NCBI GenBank assembly: GCA_002731825.1
Contig: PCCS01000023.1
Location: 16,178 to 80,177, forward strand
DNA length: 64,000 nucleotides
Direction of reading: 5' to 3'
Origin: Myxococcales bacterium
Lineage (GTDB): Bacteria; Myxococcota_A; Bradymonadia; UBA7976; UBA1532
The notes beneath the pieces are model-generated. The model did no database searches. It saw nothing but the letters and a program-made list of their open reading frames with translations, and was not told the DNA's origin. This document shows positions 58,841 through 64,000 of the stretch, in pieces. A program made the position numbers and the translations under genes. The stretch's first letter is position 1. Each line of letters begins with the position of its first letter.

Positions 58841-60616
58841 TTAATCGTCCAGGTTATATTGGAAGAAATTGTCCCATTTCTCGTCCATGGCACGCAGGGC
58901 CTCGTCCATAGGGACCGCCCAATAAGCACCATCCTTATGGGCGACGATGGGCAGAAACTTACGAATGCCATCCTGCTCGTTTGACGGCTTGGGTAAATTA
59001 TCCGCGCCCGCATTTGCAGCGACAAGCTCCAAAGCGCCATCCACATCGAAATCAACCTCAATATTAAAGTTATCATCGAGGAAACGTTCAACGGCGACAT
59101 CGAGATCTTTCGTTGTCATGGTGCCACCTGGTTGCCCGTTGGCTCCGATTACTGCTCCGTTTTTGACGAGTAATAGGTAGCAGAGAAACGCTTCCTTAAA
59201 CTCTTGTTCTTCAACGGAATCGACCAAGAACTGCATTACGCCCATATTACTGTCGAGATTTCTCTCGTAGAGATCTTGCGCGATCTTGGCGATGTATTTG
59301 ACCCGTGTCCGCAAAAAACCCGTCACAGTCTTCAACAAGACCGCGACCATGATACCAATAAACGCGAGAAAGCCCCCGCCACTGCCATCATCCGAACCAC
59401 CGAATGTTTTCACAATACCCGTGATCAATGTGGCCAGCACGACAAGGCTCAAAACCGTTTTGTCAAAGGGACGCATCTTGAGCTTCTTCTCTGGGAAGAC
59501 AACCTCAAGATCGGCCATTGGAATGTTCTTAAAAATCTTGATGGAGATGGGCTTGACCGCCGGCTCCTCAGGCTTCTTAAACATCTTATTGACCATGCCA
59601 CCCAAAAGCGGGCTGGTCCGAAGTGCCCTAAACGGGTCCTTAGCCTTCAATCGAAACAAGCAAATGACACGCTCGAAAGCGGGTTCTTGAAGCGTTGTTT
59701 TACCAACAAATGAACCCCAGTTCATAAGCTGATTATCAAGGTTCATTCGTCGCAACCAACGCGGCATAAAGTCGACGTCAATTTTCTTTTTAGGTGGAGC
59801 GACATACTCCTCCTCAACAGCACCTAACTGCTCCTGCAATTTCTTTGAGAAAGACGCCGCCAATCGAATCACGATCTTGACGACCCGCTCGACCAAGAGA
59901 TTCACCTTACTCAATAGAAACGCACCTTCTACCCGCTCCGGTGTCTTACCCCGTGTAAAGATGAGCATTTGGTCTTTGGTGTCTTCGGGCTGATCGATCC
60001 ACTCATTGAATGAGCCGGCATCCGATGGAATGCAGTCAGCCAAGTGTGCTTTACCTTCAGCTGTCTCAGACCACGCTGAAAAATCACTGATGAGTCCAGG
60101 GTCGTGACCGGTCCAATTTGCATCGACCGGCATGTCAAAAACAAAGGTGGATGCATCGGCCAAGTCGTATTCGGGCTTTGTCAATGGATTGAAATTACCA
60201 CGCTCCATCAGCTTCATGAAGTTCGATAGGAAACGTCGTTCCCGGCGCTGTATGTCTGCTTCAGACAAGATTGGAGCAGCGGCCTCATCATCGCCTTCGT
60301 CATCGTCTTCCACGATATCTGGCGAGAAGAACTCGTAGTCTTCTTTAAGCTGGTTCAGCGTTTCATGGAAGTGGAAGTGATAAATCCCATCGAGCAATTC
60401 CACAAAGTGCTTGAACTTCTCGACCTCGCCTTCCGAACGCGCATAGTCGCCCTTGAAAGCAGCGACAACCTTTGCCTTGCTTACCGGAATATACATTTCA
60501 TGGGGAATTTCGACCCACTCGCGGTCTTCACCAACCCCGCTGGGTGGCGCCTCACCGCGCCAATAAGTCTCTCCCCATTTCTCCGGTTTGATCCAGACGT
60601 TTGCTTCATCACTCAC
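58841..60616 (-). CDS. DUF3754 / TMEM143-like membrane protein
   Basis: A 591-residue protein. Residues about 250-470 resemble the DUF3754 (TMEM143) domain, with KPISIKIFKNIPMADLEVVFPEKKLKMRPFDKTVL followed by two transmembrane segments (VLSLVVLATLITGIVKTF, GFLAFIGIMVAVLLKTVTGFL) and RVKYIAKIAQDLYERNLDSNMGV. The N-terminal part is soluble, with an acidic patch (EDDDEGDDEAA). The C-terminus is a predicted soluble domain with acidic loops. Members occur in mitochondria and scattered bacteria; function is unknown. GAGGAG nine bases before the GTG start supports the N-terminus. Probably cotranscribed with the CaCA exchanger gene. Confidence 0.8.
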   Translation of the reverse strand: MSDEANVWIKPEKWGETYWRGEAPPSGVGEDREWVEIPHEMYIPVSKAKVVAAFKGDYARSEGEVEKFKHFVELLDGIYHFHFHETLNQLKEDYEFFSPDIVEDDDEGDDEAAAPILSEADIQRRERRFLSNFMKLMERGNFNPLTKPEYDLADASTFVFDMPVDANWTGHDPGLISDFSAWSETAEGKAHLADCIPSDAGSFNEWIDQPEDTKDQMLIFTRGKTPERVEGAFLLSKVNLLVERVVKIVIRLAASFSKKLQEQLGAVEEEYVAPPKKKIDVDFMPRWLRRMNLDNQLMNWGSFVGKTTLQEPAFERVICLFRLKAKDPFRALRTSPLLGGMVNKMFKKPEEPAVKPISIKIFKNIPMADLEVVFPEKKLKMRPFDKTVLSLVVLATLITGIVKTFGGSDDGSGGGFLAFIGIMVAVLLKTVTGFLRTRVKYIAKIAQDLYERNLDSNMGVMQFLVDSVEEQEFKEAFLCYLLLVKNGAVIGANGQPGGTMTTKDLDVAVERFLDDNFNIEVDFDVDGALELVAANAGADNLPKPSNEQDGIRKFLPIVAHKDGAYWAVPMDEALRAMDEKWDNFFQYNLDD

Positions 60617-61022
60617 GTCAAAATACTCCTCTCAACTCATCGGCCTGTGCCAAGTGTCGATCCAATGGTTTTGTTATTATCCTTAAAGGCGGTCCATACA
60701 TGATTATGTGTCATAAATAATCGAGCTTAGGACCCGTACCCCATCCGCTACTGGCCGCAGTCTAAGTCGTTCTATGTCCATTTGCCAAGTAAATAGAAAT
60801 AACAGAATGTTGCCCATTTGAAGATCGACAAAAATCCAAATTGAGTTCATCAAACCACGACGTCAAAACATCGATTTTATGGGCATTTGCGGATACACTC
60901 ACTGGATTGTGTGATGCGTTTTTGCGCAAGAGCTGATAAATATTTGCTTTACCGTACCCATTAAAGACTCTTGAATAGCCCATTATTCACCTGTACTGTC
61001 CTGGTACTTTGGAGGAAATATT
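60617..61022. other. Intergenic region with a small candidate gene
   Basis: It separates divergent DUF3754 and DUF6524 genes. It contains the minus-strand frame at 60762-60983 (separate entry). The GGAGGA ribosome site of the DUF6524 gene is at about 61011. Confidence 0.4.
60762..60983 (-). CDS. Small hypothetical protein (candidate)
   Basis: A 73-residue frame beginning with ATG, with CAGGTGA three to four bases upstream. The product (MGYSRVFNGYGKANIYQLLR, ISIYLANGHRTT) is mixed polar/hydrophobic, without signal peptide or known motif. It is divergent from the DUF6524 gene. The frame is short and could be chance; composition alone makes it moderately believable. Confidence 0.35.
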   Translation of the reverse strand: MGYSRVFNGYGKANIYQLLRKNASHNPVSVSANAHKIDVLTSWFDELNLDFCRSSNGQHSVISIYLANGHRTT

Positions 61023-61448
61023 ATGGTATCTAGAAAGCTTAAATTCACAGCACAACAAGTTGCATGGCGAGCTGCATTTGCCCTCATCATCACGCTCGTC
61101 ACATTCAACCCAATCAAGTCATTCTTTGGCTCCTTGGCCGATACAGTTTGGAGCCCAATGCCTTGGGGCACTGTTCTATTTGCGCTGATTTTAGTCGCGG
61201 GTTGGGGATTCATACTCATTAATGCAAAACAACTCCTCGGCAAATTGGGCTTTATTGCAGTTTTAGTTATTTTTGGAACTTTCGTCGGGATGCTGGTCTC
61301 AAAAGGGATGGTCTCAAGCGGCAAAGGTGCCGCCTGGATCGGAACATTGGGGCTGTGGTTACTGGCGACCATCTCACTGACGGGCGGATATATATTCCGT
61401 TACCTGACTGGGCGCCTCCACGTCGAAGACGGAGATATGGACGCGTAA
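61023..61448 (+). CDS. DUF6524-like small membrane protein
   Basis: A 141-residue protein with about four transmembrane helices (AWRAAFALIITLVTFNP, MPWGTVLFALILVAGWGFIL, LGFIAVLVIFGTFVGML, WIGTLGLWLLATISLTGGY), ending in an acidic tail (VEDGDMDA). The pattern matches proteins annotated DUF6524, whose function is unknown. I am recalling this family and cannot verify it. TTGGAGGA before the ATG supports the start. A good terminator follows 20 bases after the stop, so it is a single-gene transcript. Confidence 0.75.
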   Translation: MVSRKLKFTAQQVAWRAAFALIITLVTFNPIKSFFGSLADTVWSPMPWGTVLFALILVAGWGFILINAKQLLGKLGFIAVLVIFGTFVGMLVSKGMVSSGKGAAWIGTLGLWLLATISLTGGYIFRYLTGRLHVEDGDMDA

Positions 61449-61468
61449 GGGCCTCATTTTCTTTTCGG

Positions 61469-61500
61469 AAAGCCGGGCGTGTCTGCTTCCGGCTTTTTTT
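61469..61500 (+). terminator. Intrinsic terminator of the DUF6524-like gene
   Basis: AAAGCCGG (61469-61476) pairs with CCGGCTTT (61489-61496), and a T run follows to 61500. Confidence 0.9.
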
Positions 61501-61658
61501 TATGGTTTCGTGTCGACCTACGCGACTGTATCTGAGCCTCAGCAATGGTCATGATGCTGTCGAGAGATGAATCAGCGGACGCCAAACGAGTCCTGATATT
61601 TGATAAGCAAGTGGCCTGATTCTAAATCAACCACTGATAGGCAGCGACGACGCGGCCC

Positions 61659-61704
61659 AATGACCCTTTTCGCCATTAAGTAATGACCCTTTTCGCCATT
61701 AAGT
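61659..61704. repeat. Exact 23-bp tandem direct repeat, two copies
   Basis: Two adjoining identical units (61659-61681 and 61682-61704), each beginning AATGACCC and ending CATTAAGT. It lies about 140 bases before the start of the lipoprotein gene. It could be two binding sites for a regulator or a replication-slippage duplication. Confidence 0.75.
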
Positions 61705-61842
61705 TCCGCCTAAAAATGAACTCATAGGCCACAAGATATTTGATTCTGAGGCGGCCCCGTGTCGTACTCCAAGGCGCTGAGACTCGATTTTTAGAACATA
61801 GGCTTAATCTCAAATCGACAAGATCCCTGTTGGAGCAGACGA

Positions 61843-64000
61843 ATGAAACGATACGTACTTGTCCTAATGACCACCGCTCTTACCTCCGGGTGCATCGAAT
61901 CACGACAGTCATCCGTGGACCCTGGGGACAATGCCGATTCGGCGGTCACTGATACAGGCGGCGATAGCCAGGATGGAGCATCTAATATCCCGATTGATTC
62001 AGGCGTCGATGCAATGGCTACAGGTGGCTGTGAGGGCCCTGCCGACTGCCCAGCTGGCTCTGACTGCGTAGACGGACAGTGTACAGAACCCGACTGTCTG
62101 AATGACGACCAATGCACCGCCTTTGTCCAAGGCTGCGTGGAGGGCGTCTGTCTGGACAGGTGTGTCGGACCTGGCACCTGTTTTAGGGGGGGGCAATGTG
62201 AAGATGGTTTCTGCCGTCCGCCTGAATGCGAATCAGACGCTGAATGTGATGATGATCGTTTCTGTCGTGAGGGGTCTTGCGTCGATATTGCAAGCTGTGA
62301 CGGTGATTCAGCCTGTGGCCCAGATGAGCGTTGCATCGAAAATTTATGCGAGGCGCTTCCTGACTGCGTTGGAGACAGGGAATGTGAAGACAATGCCATC
62401 TGTGAAGGTGGCCGTTGCCGACCGCAAAGCGCATGTGGCTCAGATGATGACTGTCGAGGCGACGAAGACTGCGTGGGCGGTCGCTGCGTACCGACAGTCT
62501 GCCGCGGTGCAATTGATTGTGACCCTGACCAAGCATGCTGGGATGGTGATTGCGTCGACAACACGATCCTCGAAATCGAGACCATTACGATTACCGATTA
62601 CCCTCGCGTCATTAGAGTCAATGCTGAACCAACGACTTTGAGTGCTGTCGCACTGGATATCCGCGGCGATGTCGTTCCAATCGCAGCTGAACGCTTCGTG
62701 TGGCGCTCAAGCGATGCGGCCATTTTATCATTTGATGAGCAGGGATTGCTGATTCCTGCCCAAGTTGGGCGAGCCGAAGTCGTCGTATCATTCACTTTAA
62801 ACTCCGGCGATAGCGTAGACAGCGCGCCTGTCACTATCCGTGTGATCCCAAGCCGCATGGACGAAATCCAACCTGAACAAATCACCGTGCGTATTGTCGA
62901 TGCAGACGACGGACGTGCCGTCGGCGGATCCGTCATTTCGTACGGTGAGCAGGACGTGACGGTCGATGAAACCGGCGTTGCAGTACTTGATGCAATCGCA
63001 GATATAACAGCCCTGCATGTGTTTTCCGTTGACCATGATTATTTCACCTTGGTGGCGACTCTTGCCAGCGACTCCTACGTGATTCCTCTCCGCCGCAGAA
63101 GTTCAAACTTGCGCGTAGCTGGTCTGTCCGGAGCCGTCGACTTCAGTGACATTCCCAATGAAGGAGAAGTTGACATTAGTCTCTCCGGTCCCTCCGTAGG
63201 GCAAAGCATGTCGGACCTGTCCTTTAACAGCTTACTCGGCCCTACTTTCAACGTCGCCATCAACGCGGGGCCCGCAAGTTTCGATATCCCAATCCCAAGT
63301 GGTGTGACGCTGGCGGCCGATGTACCCATCATTGGCCGCATCGAAGCTAAGAGCGATTTCTATGGTACGACAGAGCCTGGTATTCGGCTCGCTTGGTCCC
63401 TTGCTGGACGGATTGACATCGCTCGACTCACTCAACTAGCACAAGGGGGAGACGGCGGTGCCGTAGGACAGGTGCTCGCTGCTATCCTGCCTTATTTTGA
63501 GACCTTTCAGCACGGATTGAGAGTCGGTGAACGCTTGGTCGCACTGCCTCAAGTCCCAGACGAAAATGATATGGATGGTGATGGTGACGTAAATGAACTG
63601 AGGCCCGATTATGATCGGTTCCCCGTTCTCAACATCCGGCCAAACCAAGCTCAAGACCTGCGACTGACCATCGATGTTAGTAATATCTTTGTGCCAGACG
63701 ACCTTTTGATCGTCTTTTCGGGCGTGACGCTGCCCGGCATTGGTTTTGTGCCCCTGGGCGTGACGGCGGCGGACGAACCGGGGGAATATGCAGCCCGTAT
63801 GGCCGCACCCTATGGAGGACTCGAAGTGGGCATTCCCACATTTGTTGGATTATCAGCTCGTTTCGGCGATGGTCAGACCTTGCCTGAATCGCTGACGATT
63901 CATGTCCAGCGAAGTGATGATTTAAGAGTCCCCAATCAAGTGACCTTTGATGCAGATCCTGTGAGACGCCCTCAGCTCGCCGAGTGGAACAGCGTAATGC
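61843..64000 (+). CDS. Large Cys-rich lipoprotein with Ig-like and calcium-binding regions (3' end beyond window)
   Basis: At least 719 residues, with no stop before the window edge. Lipobox LTSGC follows a short signal, then an Asp/Ser-rich linker. Residues about 65-240 consist of repeated C-rich modules (CPAGSDCVDGQC, CDDDRFCREGSC, CRGDEDCVGGRC), the Dickkopf_N-like type. Next come Ig/Big2-like domains (about 245-345; VWRSSDAAILSFDEQGLLIPA), a carboxypeptidase-regulatory-like beta domain (about 345-410) and a long beta-rich body with one calcium loop (DMDGDGD). ATG at 61843 has GGAG eight bases upstream. Similar to the Cys-rich lipoprotein at 79-1182 but much longer; probably a surface protein. 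Confidence 0.8.
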   Translation, partial: MKRYVLVLMTTALTSGCIESRQSSVDPGDNADSAVTDTGGDSQDGASNIPIDSGVDAMATGGCEGPADCPAGSDCVDGQCTEPDCLNDDQCTAFVQGCVEGVCLDRCVGPGTCFRGGQCEDGFCRPPECESDAECDDDRFCREGSCVDIASCDGDSACGPDERCIENLCEALPDCVGDRECEDNAICEGGRCRPQSACGSDDDCRGDEDCVGGRCVPTVCRGAIDCDPDQACWDGDCVDNTILEIETITITDYPRVIRVNAEPTTLSAVALDIRGDVVPIAAERFVWRSSDAAILSFDEQGLLIPAQVGRAEVVVSFTLNSGDSVDSAPVTIRVIPSRMDEIQPEQITVRIVDADDGRAVGGSVISYGEQDVTVDETGVAVLDAIADITALHVFSVDHDYFTLVATLASDSYVIPLRRRSSNLRVAGLSGAVDFSDIPNEGEVDISLSGPSVGQSMSDLSFNSLLGPTFNVAINAGPASFDIPIPSGVTLAADVPIIGRIEAKSDFYGTTEPGIRLAWSLAGRIDIARLTQLAQGGDGGAVGQVLAAILPYFETFQHGLRVGERLVALPQVPDENDMDGDGDVNELRPDYDRFPVLNIRPNQAQDLRLTIDVSNIFVPDDLLIVFSGVTLPGIGFVPLGVTAADEPGEYAARMAAPYGGLEVGIPTFVGLSARFGDGQTLPESLTIHVQRSDDLRVPNQVTFDADPVRRPQLAEWNSVM

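Larger units (their letters stand above)
61449..61842. other. Intergenic region upstream of the terminal lipoprotein gene
   Basis: It contains the terminator (61469-61500) and a 23-bp tandem repeat (61659-61704). The remaining part has no convincing gene. GGAG at about 61832 is the ribosome site of the next gene. Confidence 0.5.

Noticed and set aside
61411..61440. Minus-strand frames over the DUF6524-like gene
   Set aside because: Shadow frames of a well-supported membrane protein gene with a good ribosome site and terminator.
1..64000. rRNA, tRNA, CRISPR, insertion-sequence or prophage genes
   Set aside because: Looked for characteristic motifs (tRNA T-loop, transposase DDE, repeats) by eye and found none. 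A tRNAscan or IS search could still reveal something short.

Overview
The window looks like ordinary chromosome of a Gram-negative, lipoprotein-rich member of the Myxococcota / former Deltaproteobacteria, possibly the Bradymonadia (inference). The evidence is: a MYXO-CTERM sorting tail on a thrombospondin-type-3-repeat protein; a TonB C-terminal domain fused in front of a TonB-dependent receptor; about a dozen lipoproteins with acidic, Asp/Ser-rich linkers or Cys-rich repeats; and a membrane-anchored Ser/Thr kinase. Base composition is close to 50% GC. TTG start codons backed by good Shine-Dalgarno sequences are common. I see no rRNA, tRNA, CRISPR array, transposase or prophage gene.

Layout. 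1-15 kb: surface lipoproteins (Cys-rich, NHL/redoxin/PPC, FG-GAP fused to an esterase), a hemolysin-III-type membrane protein, a TonB-dependent receptor translationally coupled to a lipoprotein, and an exported pirin. 15-30 kb: a carbohydrate-related block with a large GH20/GH67-like lipoprotein, a GH31 enzyme of the sulfoquinovosidase (YihQ) type, a divergent operon (aldo/keto reductase, CrtC/AttH-like lipocalin, Omp85-type barrel), two outer-surface proteins, a TauD-like 2-oxoglutarate dioxygenase, phosphofructokinase and a large toroid-like lipoprotein. 30-49 kb: an EamA transporter, outer-membrane and lipoprotein enzymes (beta-lactamase-fold, esterase, M14 peptidase), polyphosphate glucokinase, an FHA-like protein, an alkyltransferase-like DNA-repair protein, a cNMP-binding/pentapeptide protein, ferrochelatase, a NupC transporter, a PhoD phosphatase and a DCC protein. 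49-61 kb: a REC-CheX protein divergent from a hybrid histidine kinase, TtcA, an Old Yellow Enzyme, a Ser/Thr kinase, a Ca/Na exchanger next to a DUF3754 protein, and a DUF6524 membrane protein. The window ends inside a long Cys-rich lipoprotein.

Two non-coding signals stand out. First, a perfect 10+4+10 inverted repeat lies in the divergent promoter between the GH31 gene and the aldo/keto reductase. A degenerate copy lies upstream of the TauD-like dioxygenase, and another overlaps the promoter of the FG-GAP/esterase lipoprotein. This suggests one regulator for a dispersed set that could degrade a sulfo-sugar or other organic substrate. Second, several intergenic regions carry stable hairpins whose loops hold two runs of C. 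Two lie in tandem behind a good sigma-54-type promoter near 57.05 kb and one is in a likely terminator-ended small RNA near 49.2 kb. They look like a family of anti-Shine-Dalgarno or otherwise C-tract-presenting RNAs.
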